A stretch of DNA of 64,000 nt from Marinobacter oulmenensis (GCF_014201735.1 NZ_JACHFE010000001.1:1-64000); one strand, 5' to 3'. Shown: positions 38,983-49,655, counted from the first letter of the stretch. Numbers and translations are program-made. The notes: generated from the letters alone by a model not told the origin.

Positions 38983-41900
38983 TACCCTTCTCCGGTGAGC
39001 CGCCGGATGGTGTCGAGCAGCTCGGTTTCCTGGAATGGCTTGCCAAGGTATTCATTGACTCCGATAGCCAACGCCCTTTCCCTGTGTTTTTCGCCCGTCC
39101 GCGACGTGATCATGCAGATGGGGGTCTCCCTGAGAGTGTCATCGTGACGGATAAAGCTGGCGACTTCGAAGCCGTCCATGCGTGGCATTTCGATGTCCAG
39201 AAGGATGACGTCCGGCCGATGGTCCTGTAGCTGGGCGACTGCGTCGACACCGTCTTTGGCGGTCAGCACATCCATGCCATTACGTTCCAGCAGCCGGGAG
39301 GTCACTTTGCGCACGGTGACGGAGTCATCCACCACCATCACCCGGGTAACCTGCTCGCGGTAACGGGCGGAGTCACGACCTTTCTCAAGATTGGCCAGGC
39401 GCTGGCGCTCGGACAGCATGTCGGAGCGGATCATGGCCGGCAGATCGAGAATCACCACCACGTTACCGTCCCCGAGAATGGTGGCACCGGAGACGCCCCG
39501 CACGGAGTTGAACTGCGGGCCGAGGGATTTCACCACGATTTCCCGGCTGCCCATCAGTTGGTCAACCTGCAGGGCCACCGGTTCTTCGGTACCCCGCACC
39601 AGAATCACCGGCAACGGCAGCGCCTGCCCCTGCAGCTTGGGCTGGTGATCACTGTTGAGCAGTGCGCCCAGATACTGGAGGCGGTACTGCTGGCCGGCGT
39701 ACTCGTAAAGCGGAGCGTCCGGTTTGTAATACTCTTCCAGCTCGTAGGTGCTGACCCGGACAATGCCCTCAATGGTGTTCAGCGGGATGGCGTAGAAATC
39801 CTCACCGGTGGCCACCATCAGGGCGCGGTTCACCGATACGGTAAACGGCAGCCGGACGGTAAAGGTGCTGCCCTGACCCTCGGTGGAATCGATATCCAGG
39901 CTGCCACCGAGTTCCTTGATCTCGCTGGCAACTACGTCCATGCCCACGCCACGCCCGGAAATCTGGGTGACTTTCTTGGCCGTGGAGAAGCCGGGTTGCA
40001 GGATAAACTGCAGGATTTCCCGGCGGGACAGATCTTCATCGGCGTTCATCAGGCCCTGATGTATGGCCTTGTCCCGGATGACCCCGGCGGGAATGCCTCG
40101 TCCGTCATCGGTCATCCGCAGCACCACATCACCGCCTTCACGGGAGAGTGACAGGGTGAGGCTGCCGGTATCGGGCTTGCTGGAGGCCTGACGTTCTTCC
40201 GGGGCCTCAATGCCGTGGTCCACCGCATTACGCAGCATATGCTCCAGCGGCGCCACCATGCGTTCGAGGATGTTGCGGTCCATTTCGCCTTCGGCGTTAC
40301 GGATATCGAAGTTGACCTTTTTGCCAACCTCACCGCTGATCTGCCGGACAATCCGCCTCAGTCGCGGCACCATCGAGGTAAACGGCACCATCCGGGTCTT
40401 CATCAGACCTTCCTGGAGTTCCGTGTTGATGCGCGACTGCTGGACCAGCAGGGTATCGGTATCTCGGACCCGGTCCGACAGGGTTTCACGCAGGTCGGCC
40501 AGATCCGAGGTGGATTCGGTCAACGCCCGGGACAACTGCTGGATGGAGGAATAGCGGTCCATCTCCAGCGGATCGAAGTCGTCGATGTAGCCCGGGCCGT
40601 GTTCCTGTTCGGCCCGGAACAGGATCTGGGCCTCGGTCTCGATTTCCATCCGGCGGAGCTGCTCACGCAGACGCTCGATGGTGGCGGCCATTTCGTCCAG
40701 GGTGTAGCTGAAGTCGCTGGTCTGCTGTTCCAGGCGGCCCCGGGTGATACTGGTTTCGCCTGCGAGGTTGACCAGTTCGTCGAGCAGGGGCGCGGAGACC
40801 CGGATGGTTTCCTGGCTGGCGCGCTGGTGATCTGCGGCCTTCCCGGTTTTCCGTGCTTTCGGCTTTTTGCCGGTGCCGGCAGATGCCTCGGTCTGGGGTG
40901 CCGGTGTTGGCGCCGGCGCCTCGGTATCCTGACGGGGCGTTTCGGCCCCGGCTTTATCGCTTTCTTCTCCGGACGCCGGGGTTTCGCCGAATGCGGCGAT
41001 CATTTCCGGTACCGGGGCGGGCTTGCCGCCCTCGGCCAGCGTATCCAGCATGCCCTTGAGGGCCTGGCTGGCTTGATCGCTGAGGGTCTGCACCGGCCCC
41101 GGCTGGCGTTCGCCGGCCACCACCTGGTCCAGGGCCTGGGCCCAGGCACCGGCCAGATCCGCGAGGGGATCGACATCCGCCAGCCGGGCGCCGCTTTTCA
41201 GGGTCTGGAGTTCCTGGAGCAGTTGGGTCAGGAGGGCAAGCTCCTCCGGCTCTTCGCGCCAGTGCTCCAGTATGGCTGCCAGGTTGTCGTGAATCTCCCG
41301 GGCTTCGTCCAGGAACATCTCGGACAGCGCGTCATCGTCATCGGCTGGTGCTTCTGCCGGCGCCTCAGGCTCAGCCGGGGCGGGTTCTGCCCCGGAGGAT
41401 TCGGCCACCTCGCCCTTGATAATGGCTTCCACCTGGCTGACCAGTTCGTCGGCGGGCGGGCAGGGTTTCTGGGTGGCGACCTGCTCGACCATTTCCGCCA
41501 GCCGGTCATGGCAGGCAAAGAGCAGTTCGAGCATGCCGGCATCGGCCTTCAACTGGCCGCCGGCCACTTTCTCGAACAGGTCTTCGAGTTTGTGGGAAAG
41601 ATCCCCGATGGCGTCTGCGCCGGCCATGCGGGCACCCCCTTTGAGGGTGTGCACATCGCGCTGCAGTTCGGCGGCAACCTCCCGGTTGGAGGGATCCTCA
41701 CTCCAGGCGTGCAGGGCACTGCCGGTGGAGTTGATCAGATCGTAGGCTTCTTCCAGGAAGATGCCGACCAGTTCCGGGTCCAGTTCCGATTCGTCTTCGG
41801 TCGGTTCGCTGGGCGCCGTGGATACTGTTTCGGTGGTCTCGGGTGTTTCCTCGACCTCAGCCTCGGGCAGAGGTTCTGCGGCCTCCGGCTGTGCACCTGT

Positions 41901-44900
41901 GCCTTTGACAAAGGCCTGGATCTCGGCGATCAGGTCGGGGGCCGGTCGTGGTGGCTCACCGGATTCCAGGGCGTCGACCATGCCGGCCAGCCGATCGTGG
42001 CAGCGGAACAGCAGGTCCGAGAGGTCATCACTGGCGGTAAATTTCTGCTCGGCAAGCCCCTCGAACAGATTCTCCAGCTCATGGGAGAAGTCCCCAACCG
42101 CGGGGATACCTGCCAGCCGGGCACCGCCTTTGAGGGTATGCAGGTCGCGCTGGAGCATGCGCAGGCTGTCGGTATTGCCCGTGTTATCGCTCCAGGCCTG
42201 CAGGGCTTCGCCGGTGCTGTCGATCAGTTCCCGGGCTTCTTCCAGGAAGATTTCGAGCAGTTCGTCGTCCAGTTCTTCCTGGCCGGCGGCTTCGGGTTCT
42301 TCCGGCGTGGGTGCCTCATCTTCGGGGGTTGTCCCTGCAGCAGGGGCGTCAGTGTCACTTGCGGATCCGTCCTGGCGAATGCTGTCCGCCAGGTTTTCCA
42401 GATTCCGGATAAGTGATTCGCTGGGTTCGGTTGCCAGCCCGGCGGCAACCTGGTCCATCAGATTGATCAGTTGTTCGTGGCCGGAATGGACGGTGTCGAA
42501 GAAACCCTGATCCGGTGTGATTCCGGCTTTGGCCACGGCTGTGTAGGCCGCGTCCAGGGCGTCCGCAAGCTCGGCGACGTCCTTGAGGTTGGCTTCGGAG
42601 GCGCCCCGGGAGAGTTGCTCAAGCTCACTGTGCAGTTTGTCGACGGACTCCCGCTTCTCGGGCTGTTCGGACCATTCCTCGAGAATGGATTCCGCATCCA
42701 GCACGATATCCAGGCCTTCGCCCAGGAACAGCTGTACAAGCTGGGACGAGTCCGGTGTGGAACTGGTGGGCTGTTCGGCCTGTTGCCGGGTGTGCAGGGT
42801 TGTCTGCTTCACCGTCTCCAGGCGTTCGAGGAATTCGTCGGTGCCGTCCAGCGGCGCCCGGGGGTTGTCGTTCAACTGGGCCAGGCCGCGGGTCAGGAAA
42901 CTGCGGGCGTCGGAAATCAGTTGCAGGACATCCTGGTCGGCCCGTTTGTTCTGGGCACGGGCTTCCTTGACGAAGTGTTCCAGGGGCGTGATGACTGTCG
43001 CAATGGGCGTAATGCCCGCCGTGTTGGCACTGCCCTTGAGCGTGTGCAGGGCCCGTGACAGCTCATCGGTATAGGCGGTGGATGAGCGGTCACCGGCTTC
43101 CTGGAGAAACGCGTCGATGGTCTGAAGATGGGTCTCGGTTTCTGTCTCGAAGATTTCGAGCAGCACCGGATCAATCTCTTCTTCCTCGTCGGTGTTGGTT
43201 TCTTCAACAGCGTCCGCTGTTACTCCGGAGTCTTCCGGCGTTGCAGTGCCTGGTTCGGCCTCTGGCATCAGGGTGGCGTCGGGGATTTCCCCGTCGGCCA
43301 GCGCATTGGCCCGGGCCTCCAGAGGCGCGGTATCAATACCGGCTGCGCGGCGGTTCTCGAAGTCGGTCACCAGGCCCGGAATCTCGGCGGTGACCTCTTC
43401 AAGCAGGCCGGCGATGTCATCATTCATGAAAATGCTGCCGTCGATGACCCGGTTCAGCATGTTCTCAATGGCCCAGGCGAGCTCGCCAATAGTACTGGCA
43501 CCGACCATGCGGCCGCTGCCCTTGAGGGTATGGAAGGCGCGGCGGACTTCTGCCAGTGCACTGCGATCATCATGGCGGCGCAGCAGCATTGGCAGGTATT
43601 CACGGATGGTCTCGAGGACTTCGCCCGCTTCCTCGATGAAGATTTCCAGAATATCGTCGTCGATCAGATCGTCACTGCCATCCGCTGGAGCGGTATCGAC
43701 TGTGTCTGCTGCTGGCTCTGCATCGGTCCCGGGCTCGGCTTCTTCTACGACCTCGGCGAGTGGGGGTGCCTCTTCGCCGGCGGTCTCTGGAGCTTCCGTC
43801 TTCCGGGTGGTGGCGAGGGCCTCGGCCCGGGCAATAAGGTGCTCAACATCGCCGTCCCCGTGGCCGGTGCGGAACTCCTCGATCAGCGACGGAATGCGGT
43901 CGTTCACTTCATCAATCAGAGTGAACATGTCGTCGGTTGGCTTGACGCTGCGATCAATCACCCGGTTGAGCAGATTTTCCACGGACCAGGCCATCTCACC
44001 GATGCTGATGGCACCGACCAGGCGGCCGCTGCCTTTGAGGGTATGGAAGGCCCGCCGGACTTCCGTCAGGGCCTCCTCGTCCTCATGGTCCTGTCTCAGT
44101 CGTGGATAATATTCGTGGATGGTTTCCAGAACCTCTCCCGCCTCTTCGATGAAGACTTCAAGGATTTCGTCGTCCAGAAGTTCTTCGTCGGAGCCCTGCA
44201 CCGCGTCGCCGGTTTCGGGGGATTCCGTGGCCGGTTCCCCGTCGTCCTCGGGCTCTTGCTCGGCCGTCGCCTGCCAGGTGGGCTCTGCGCCAACCGGAAA
44301 GCCGAGACTGGCCAGGCTGTCTTCGGCTACCCGAAGAATCGCTTCGTTGTTACTGATGCCTTCAGCCAGCCGCTCCAGGTAATACTCAATACTGGTGACA
44401 GCGTCCGCCAGGGTGTCCAGCTGTTTCCAGTCCGGTACCTGCTTGCCTTCGAGCAGTACGTCCACGACATAGCGTTCGGCCGAGGCCAGCATGCTGGCCA
44501 CCTGGTTAAGTGGTACCAGGGTCAGGCCGCCTCGGATGCTGTGTAGCAGGCTGGGGACGTGATCGATCTCCCGGACGTCCCATTGAGAGGCGATGAAGTT
44601 GATGATCGCCGATTTGACCTGTTCAAGGGTGTTGCGGGATTCGCGGATCAGGGCGGCGCTGGCTTCTCCCAGTTCATGGGATCCAAAATCGATGGAGTCT
44701 TCGTTGTCCGGCTGTGCCGGCGTTTCCTCATGGTGCCGTTCGCTGTCCAGACCGGCCAGGCTGGCCTCCACGTACAGCAGGGCGCCAGCGATATCCATTA
44801 GCGTGCCGTCATCCACGCCGTCGGCCTGTGCGGACAGTTTTTCAACCAGTTCTACCTGTTCGGTGACCACCTTGCGGGGAATGCCCAGTCCCAGTACCGC

Positions 44901-45992
44901 CAGGGTGTTGGCAACCTGGCGCATGCCTGGCAACAGCTCTTCCAGTTCGCTGTTCTCCCGGCTCTGGGCCCGGACAAACAGGTCCAACTGGTCCTTGAGC
45001 CCGGCCAGTTCCTCGTTCAGGGCGCTGACCACTGAATGGATCGCGTCACGGCTGGGACTGGAGGCGCGGGTGCGGGCCGAGTCCACATCTTCATCAGAGG
45101 GCAGGGCACTGTCCAACTGATAGGCCTCGCGCAGGGCTTTTACCCCGGGAGTGTCGAGGTCCCGGGCGCGGGCTACGTAATACAGCAGGTGTTTGAACAA
45201 AGCTTCCGGCAGTGGCTGTTCCAGTGCCGCGGCCTGCTGATCTTTTAGCAGGCGGATTTCGGAATCCAGTTCCCGGAGTAGCGACTTGGCGGCGCTGTTG
45301 ACCGGGTTGAGTCCGGCCTGCAGGGTCTCGACAAAAGCGCCGGCGGCTTTCCAGAGTTCGCCTCTGGGGCTGTCACCACACAGGCGAACCAGACGCTCCA
45401 CAACCTTCTGGATGTAATCAAAGTGTTCAGCGAGGTTTTCCTCGCGCACCACGCCCACCAGGGCAAACTGGTACATCTGGCGCAGTTTGCGCAGGTGGCC
45501 AGCCACCTTCGGACCCTTAAATCGTTCCAGCGAGCGGGTGCTGACGGCTACCTGGGATGGCGCCAGGTCGGGTTTGAACAGCGAGGTGTCGGATAGCAGG
45601 GGTTCGCCCCTGGCGGCCCGCAGATCGTTGAGCAAAGGCAGCAGTACCATGGGGAAGTCATCCCGGGTGCTGTCCAGGTGCTCAAGGTACTGGGGCAGTT
45701 GCAGGATGGCCTGCATCAGCACGTTGACGGCCTCGTCAGTATTGCTGACGGCGTCTTCGAGAATGGCTCGGGTCAGTGCTTCCATTTCCTCGCTAAGCAG
45801 GGCAGCGCCATAGAGCTCCACCATTTGCAGGGTGCCATGAACCTGGTGCAGGTAGTTCAGGCAGAAGCGCAGGCGTGCGGCGTCATCGCGGTTGCCGGCA
45901 TAGGCCTCCAGCGCATGCCTGGCTTCGGTCAGCGTGTCCTGTATCTCTCCCCGAACCCAGTCGAGGGCGATGCTGTCATGGTGATTGCCCAT
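38982..45992 (-). CDS. chpA: ChpA: hybrid histidine kinase of the type IV pili chemosensory system
   Basis: A 2336-residue CheA-like hybrid kinase. HPt-like modules in order, with approximate positions: HQVHG (49), HSIRGG (483), HTLKGSG (649), HTLKGSG (822), HTLKGSA (982), degenerate HSELEQLSRGA (1122), HTLKGGA (1284), HTLKGGA (1447), and QTLKSGA with Gln for His (1596). After a Pro/Ala linker come the CheA dimer domain (about 1725), the ATPase (LRNAVDHG, DDGRGIPAG, GRGVGMDVV), a CheW-like domain (about 2050-2190) and a receiver with DIEMP Asp (about 2267). ATG 45992 has GGAG six bases upstream. ChpA phosphorylates PilG and PilH. Confidence 0.95.
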   Translation of the reverse strand: MGNHHDSIALDWVRGEIQDTLTEARHALEAYAGNRDDAARLRFCLNYLHQVHGTLQMVELYGAALLSEEMEALTRAILEDAVSNTDEAVNVLMQAILQLPQYLEHLDSTRDDFPMVLLPLLNDLRAARGEPLLSDTSLFKPDLAPSQVAVSTRSLERFKGPKVAGHLRKLRQMYQFALVGVVREENLAEHFDYIQKVVERLVRLCGDSPRGELWKAAGAFVETLQAGLNPVNSAAKSLLRELDSEIRLLKDQQAAALEQPLPEALFKHLLYYVARARDLDTPGVKALREAYQLDSALPSDEDVDSARTRASSPSRDAIHSVVSALNEELAGLKDQLDLFVRAQSRENSELEELLPGMRQVANTLAVLGLGIPRKVVTEQVELVEKLSAQADGVDDGTLMDIAGALLYVEASLAGLDSERHHEETPAQPDNEDSIDFGSHELGEASAALIRESRNTLEQVKSAIINFIASQWDVREIDHVPSLLHSIRGGLTLVPLNQVASMLASAERYVVDVLLEGKQVPDWKQLDTLADAVTSIEYYLERLAEGISNNEAILRVAEDSLASLGFPVGAEPTWQATAEQEPEDDGEPATESPETGDAVQGSDEELLDDEILEVFIEEAGEVLETIHEYYPRLRQDHEDEEALTEVRRAFHTLKGSGRLVGAISIGEMAWSVENLLNRVIDRSVKPTDDMFTLIDEVNDRIPSLIEEFRTGHGDGDVEHLIARAEALATTRKTEAPETAGEEAPPLAEVVEEAEPGTDAEPAADTVDTAPADGSDDLIDDDILEIFIEEAGEVLETIREYLPMLLRRHDDRSALAEVRRAFHTLKGSGRMVGASTIGELAWAIENMLNRVIDGSIFMNDDIAGLLEEVTAEIPGLVTDFENRRAAGIDTAPLEARANALADGEIPDATLMPEAEPGTATPEDSGVTADAVEETNTDEEEEIDPVLLEIFETETETHLQTIDAFLQEAGDRSSTAYTDELSRALHTLKGSANTAGITPIATVITPLEHFVKEARAQNKRADQDVLQLISDARSFLTRGLAQLNDNPRAPLDGTDEFLERLETVKQTTLHTRQQAEQPTSSTPDSSQLVQLFLGEGLDIVLDAESILEEWSEQPEKRESVDKLHSELEQLSRGASEANLKDVAELADALDAAYTAVAKAGITPDQGFFDTVHSGHEQLINLMDQVAAGLATEPSESLIRNLENLADSIRQDGSASDTDAPAAGTTPEDEAPTPEEPEAAGQEELDDELLEIFLEEARELIDSTGEALQAWSDNTGNTDSLRMLQRDLHTLKGGARLAGIPAVGDFSHELENLFEGLAEQKFTASDDLSDLLFRCHDRLAGMVDALESGEPPRPAPDLIAEIQAFVKGTGAQPEAAEPLPEAEVEETPETTETVSTAPSEPTEDESELDPELVGIFLEEAYDLINSTGSALHAWSEDPSNREVAAELQRDVHTLKGGARMAGADAIGDLSHKLEDLFEKVAGGQLKADAGMLELLFACHDRLAEMVEQVATQKPCPPADELVSQVEAIIKGEVAESSGAEPAPAEPEAPAEAPADDDDALSEMFLDEAREIHDNLAAILEHWREEPEELALLTQLLQELQTLKSGARLADVDPLADLAGAWAQALDQVVAGERQPGPVQTLSDQASQALKGMLDTLAEGGKPAPVPEMIAAFGETPASGEESDKAGAETPRQDTEAPAPTPAPQTEASAGTGKKPKARKTGKAADHQRASQETIRVSAPLLDELVNLAGETSITRGRLEQQTSDFSYTLDEMAATIERLREQLRRMEIETEAQILFRAEQEHGPGYIDDFDPLEMDRYSSIQQLSRALTESTSDLADLRETLSDRVRDTDTLLVQQSRINTELQEGLMKTRMVPFTSMVPRLRRIVRQISGEVGKKVNFDIRNAEGEMDRNILERMVAPLEHMLRNAVDHGIEAPEERQASSKPDTGSLTLSLSREGGDVVLRMTDDGRGIPAGVIRDKAIHQGLMNADEDLSRREILQFILQPGFSTAKKVTQISGRGVGMDVVASEIKELGGSLDIDSTEGQGSTFTVRLPFTVSVNRALMVATGEDFYAIPLNTIEGIVRVSTYELEEYYKPDAPLYEYAGQQYRLQYLGALLNSDHQPKLQGQALPLPVILVRGTEEPVALQVDQLMGSREIVVKSLGPQFNSVRGVSGATILGDGNVVVILDLPAMIRSDMLSERQRLANLEKGRDSARYREQVTRVMVVDDSVTVRKVTSRLLERNGMDVLTAKDGVDAVAQLQDHRPDVILLDIEMPRMDGFEVASFIRHDDTLRETPICMITSRTGEKHRERALAIGVNEYLGKPFQETELLDTIRRLTGEG

Positions 45993-46003
45993 AACCACTC
46001 CGG

Positions 46004-46903
46004 TTATTCTTCGTCGGTGCTGCGTTTGATCCACGCCAGCACATGTTCCGAGGGTACCCGCTGCAGCTCAGGGGGCTGCCAGTCGGTCAGTTCGCCCTGG
46101 CCGAGCACCAGTAAGCCCCCGGGAGCCAGGTAACCTGCAAGCTTCCTGACGATCTCGCGCCGACGCCAGCGGCGAAAGTAGATCAGCAGGTTCTGGCAGA
46201 AAATGATGTTCATGCCGTGCATAGGCGCCCGGTCCAGATCCAGTACATTAAGTCTGGCAAAGCACACCCGGTCGCGGATGCCTCTCACAATTTCCACAGT
46301 ATTCTGGTCCGTCTGGCTGAAGTACCGGGCCTGGCGGTCGGGATCCATGCCCTGCAGCTTGCGTTGGCTGAAGCGACCTCTGCGGGCCTTGTCCAGCACC
46401 GGTTGGCTAATGTCCGAGCCAGTCACGCCAAACAGAGGCTTCAACGCGAGCTGTGCCATGCATTCGTTCAGGATCATGGCCAGCGTATAGGGCTCCTCCC
46501 CTGTTGAGCAGCCGACACTCCAGGCTTCAAGAGGGCCTTTGCGAAGCTGTTCCCGGGGTCGGGTCAGAACGTAATCGGCAACCAGCCGGAAGGCATCAGC
46601 ATCCCGGAAAAAGCGTGTCTCCTGCACGGTCAGGCGATCCACCAGGATCGTCCATTCCCGAATGGCCCCCGGCCCGGAGACGATCTGGTTGTAGTAGTCC
46701 TGGTAGCTGCCGCAGCCGATTTCCCGCATACGGATTCCCAGGTTGGTCTCCAGAAAGGATCGCCTCTCTGTCGTCAGGGTTATCCCGGTACGGTGTTCCA
46801 GCAGGTTCTGCCACTGGCTGAACTGGGCCTCATCCATGTCCGGCAGCCGGCGCATGGACCAGAAGCTTCCAGCCGCTGGCAGTTGATCATACGTTTGCGA
46901 CAT
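46004..46903 (-). CDS. pilK: Chemotaxis methyltransferase PilK (CheR-like)
   Basis: A 299-residue SAM-dependent methyltransferase that methylates glutamates of PilJ. FRDADAFRLVADYVL and AWSVGCSTGEEPYTLAMIL (SAM-binding) are clear; IIFCQNLLIYFRRWRRREIV is the CheR motif, with QNLL in place of RNVL. It lies between pilJ and chpA, 11 bases before the chpA start. It opposes ChpB, adjusting receptor sensitivity. ATG 46903. Confidence 0.92.
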   Translation of the reverse strand: MSQTYDQLPAAGSFWSMRRLPDMDEAQFSQWQNLLEHRTGITLTTERRSFLETNLGIRMREIGCGSYQDYYNQIVSGPGAIREWTILVDRLTVQETRFFRDADAFRLVADYVLTRPREQLRKGPLEAWSVGCSTGEEPYTLAMILNECMAQLALKPLFGVTGSDISQPVLDKARRGRFSQRKLQGMDPDRQARYFSQTDQNTVEIVRGIRDRVCFARLNVLDLDRAPMHGMNIIFCQNLLIYFRRWRRREIVRKLAGYLAPGGLLVLGQGELTDWQPPELQRVPSEHVLAWIKRSTDEE

Positions 46904-46930
46904 AGACCGCTATCTGCCCGGGCCCGGTGG

Positions 46931-49000
46931 TCAACTGACCACCGGAACGTTGCTGTCTGCCTCTTCGTCCTGGTCCGTAATGTCCTCGTCGGGCAGGGTG
47001 AAGCCGGCTACAGAGGACCGCAGTTCAGATGCCATTTCAGCCAGGTTACCGATGGACTTCGCGGTGGCGTTGGTGCCAGAGGAAGTCTGGGAGGTGATTT
47101 CCTGGATGACGTTCATCGTGTTGGAAATGTGCGCCGCAGACGACGACTGCTGACGGGCGGCGTTGGAGATGTTCTGGATCAGTTCCGCCAGACTGGTGGA
47201 TACGTTCTCGATTTCCTCAAGGGCGATACCCGCATCCTGGGCCAGTCGGGCACCACGGACCACCTCGGCGGTGGTGTGTTCCATGGAGATAACGGCTTCG
47301 TTGGTATCCGACTGGATCGTCTTAACCAGCGCTTCAATCTGCTTGGTAGCCGCGGAGGAACGTTCCGCCAGTCGCTGAACCTCGTCCGCAACCACCGCGA
47401 AGCCCCGGCCCGCGTCGCCGGCCATGGAGGCCTGGATCGCCGCGTTCAGGGACAGGATGTTGGTCTGGTCGGCGATGTCGTTGATCAGGGATACGATGTC
47501 GCCGATTTCCTGGGAGGATTCACCCAGACGTTTGATCCGCTTGGAGGTTTCCTGAATCTGCTCACGGATGTTGTCCATGCCCCGGATGGTGTTCTGTACC
47601 ACCTCGGTGCCTTTCTTGGCGATGGCAACCGAGCGCTCCGCAACCGCCGAGGATTCCGCGGCGTTGGAGGATACCTGGTCGATGGAAACCGCCATTTCGT
47701 TAACGGCGGCAGAGGCGCCGGCGATTTCCTGCGCCTGGTGCTCGGAAGCGTCCGCCAGATGCATCGCTGTGGACTGTGTTTCCTGAGCCGCACCGGCTAC
47801 CCGCACGGCGGTGCCCCGGATGGCCTGTACCAGGCCGCGCATCTGGTCGATCGCGTAGTTGATGGAGTCAGCGATGGCGCCTGTGAAGTCCTCGGTAACC
47901 GTGGCCTCGGCCGTGAGGTCACCATCCGCCAGGTCCGCCAGTTCGTCCAGCAGTCGCAGGATCGCATTCTGGTTCTGCTCGTTCTGGGTCTGGGTGGCTG
48001 CCAGGCGTTCCTGGGCTTCCCGGTACAGGGTAATACCGATGAAGATGACGATCACGACCATGATGGCCAGGATGGCGAAGGCCAGGGTCGGGCTGAGCAG
48101 CCGGGTCTCTGCCTGCACGGTGAAGGATTCGGCCAGTTCGGAGAGCTGGGCCAGAAGGTCTTCGGAGTTCTGGAAGATTTCGCCGGCGGCGTTACGCACC
48201 CTGAAGAGGTCGGGAGAGGCTTCAAGGATCGCGTTGACGTTTTCGGAGACGTACTGGAATTGTTCGTTGACCGATCCCAGGGCGTTGAGGGCGGCCTCAT
48301 CCGTCACCTGGGGGATGCCCATGGCCTGGTTGCCATTGAGCTGGCCTTCCAGAACACGGCCAAACAGGCTGGCGTCCCGGCCGAAGCGGTCGGCGGCGAT
48401 GACGGCGTCCTCGTCACCGGAAAGAACCGCGTTGACCGAGCGCAGGATGCGCTCTGCCAGCAGGGACTGGCGCTGGGCCAGGGCGATCTGGCTGGCCGGG
48501 GCATTGTTGTCCAGCAGGATCTGTACGATGTCTTCGTACTCCACCTGCAGCTGCGGAATGGTCTCGTTCAGGTTACGAGCCACGTCATGGAGGCCAAGAA
48601 CGCCTTCGCGGGTGGAGAGAATGACATCGGCGTTCTCACGAACCTGTTCCCAGCGATCCTGAACGCCGCTGTTCCGGGCCATCTCACTGGCAGGCAGGCC
48701 GGTCTCGGGGTTGCCCTCGGTGACGTTGCTCCAGAGTCGCTGGAACTCATCCCTGGAACGACGTAGCTGGGCAAACGCTGACTCGGTACCCCCGGCCGCT
48801 TCCGTGGCGTTCTTTGCGATTTCCTGCGAAAGGACACGCATCTCCGCGGTGTCGGCGATGTATTCCTGATCGTTCTGGCTGTTCTGGTTGATCATGAACA
48901 GCACGACAACGAGCAGGACGGTGAGCGCAATCAGCGCAGCGGTCAGGCCGGCAACCAGCTTGTTGCCTCCCTGTCCCTTAATTCCGGCTCTGCTTTTCAT
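46931..49000 (-). CDS. pilJ: Type IV pilus methyl-accepting chemoreceptor PilJ
   Basis: A 689-residue receptor. Helix 1 (about 15-37) and helix 2 (about 308-332) flank a periplasmic part with two PilJ-type four-helix domains. HAMP (about 335-385) and a cytoplasmic coiled-coil signalling domain follow; its tip is NILSLNAAIQASMAGDAGRGFAVVADEVQ. PilJ is thought to read pilin or surface contact. The tip reads AAIQASMAG rather than the usual AAIEAARAG, as in Pseudomonas PilJ. It sits 27 bases before pilK. Confidence 0.94.
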   Translation of the reverse strand: MKSRAGIKGQGGNKLVAGLTAALIALTVLLVVVLFMINQNSQNDQEYIADTAEMRVLSQEIAKNATEAAGGTESAFAQLRRSRDEFQRLWSNVTEGNPETGLPASEMARNSGVQDRWEQVRENADVILSTREGVLGLHDVARNLNETIPQLQVEYEDIVQILLDNNAPASQIALAQRQSLLAERILRSVNAVLSGDEDAVIAADRFGRDASLFGRVLEGQLNGNQAMGIPQVTDEAALNALGSVNEQFQYVSENVNAILEASPDLFRVRNAAGEIFQNSEDLLAQLSELAESFTVQAETRLLSPTLAFAILAIMVVIVIFIGITLYREAQERLAATQTQNEQNQNAILRLLDELADLADGDLTAEATVTEDFTGAIADSINYAIDQMRGLVQAIRGTAVRVAGAAQETQSTAMHLADASEHQAQEIAGASAAVNEMAVSIDQVSSNAAESSAVAERSVAIAKKGTEVVQNTIRGMDNIREQIQETSKRIKRLGESSQEIGDIVSLINDIADQTNILSLNAAIQASMAGDAGRGFAVVADEVQRLAERSSAATKQIEALVKTIQSDTNEAVISMEHTTAEVVRGARLAQDAGIALEEIENVSTSLAELIQNISNAARQQSSSAAHISNTMNVIQEITSQTSSGTNATAKSIGNLAEMASELRSSVAGFTLPDEDITDQDEEADSNVPVVS

Positions 49001-49085
49001 TTTCTGGCTCCCGGCCTCGATTCCTGAGTTGGCTAGTGTTGTAGCGGGTTACTGGTGGTCAGTGGGATGCTACTGCCTGTTGTCA

Positions 49086-49637
49086 TCACCCCTGCCACTG
49101 AGCGACATCGAGAAAATGCTCATCAATCACCAGATCCCTGGCGGAGAACACTTTCCAGATCTCGTCATCGCGCTCATAGCTGCCGTTGACGAACGGCCGA
49201 ACGCGGTCGGGCACCCTTCCGGGATCCGCCCTGAAACTTTCCGTTGCGAAGTACTGCATGCCCAGCACGGTATCGACGACCAGGCCACTGAAAATGTCCC
49301 CTTCCTCGACCACCAGAACGCGTCGTTCACGCTGGCTCCGGGAGGGCAGGGGGAGGTCGAAAAAGGTGGCCAGATCCACCAGCGGCAACAGGCGGCCCCG
49401 CACATTCGCCGCGCCCATCATGAATGAGCGCACGCCGGGAATGTGGGTGAAACGGGGGACGTGCAGGATTTCCGTGACCTCGCCCATGGGTGCCACGTAA
49501 CGCTCACCGGCCAGGATAAAACCGATACCGTTCCACAGTTCGACGGCTTCCTGCTGCTCCGGCAGGCCGACCGCCAGAGCCCGGCTGCGCTGGGCAATAT
49601 CCTTCAGTACCGAAAACGGACTGGCCTGGGCAGACAT
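49086..49637 (-). CDS. pilI: CheW-like coupling protein PilI
   Basis: A 183-residue CheW adaptor that links PilJ to ChpA. GIGFILAGERYVAPMGEVTEILHVPRFTHIPGVRSFMMGAANVRGRLLPLVDLATFFDLP is the CheW core with the receptor- and kinase-binding surfaces. The end is VFSARDLVIDEHFLDVA. It lies between pilH and pilJ; about 85 bases separate it from pilJ. ATG 49637. Confidence 0.93.
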   Translation of the reverse strand: MSAQASPFSVLKDIAQRSRALAVGLPEQQEAVELWNGIGFILAGERYVAPMGEVTEILHVPRFTHIPGVRSFMMGAANVRGRLLPLVDLATFFDLPLPSRSQRERRVLVVEEGDIFSGLVVDTVLGMQYFATESFRADPGRVPDRVRPFVNGSYERDDEIWKVFSARDLVIDEHFLDVAQWQG

Positions 49638-49655
49638 GCGTACTCCGGGTTGTTG

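Noticed and set aside
40215..42416. A 733-codon open frame antisense to chpA
   Set aside because: It follows the repeated GC-rich HPt/linker codons of chpA in another frame, with biased composition and no domain. Similar long antisense frames over pilJ, gshB-tonB, pckA and fadE are rejected for the same reason.
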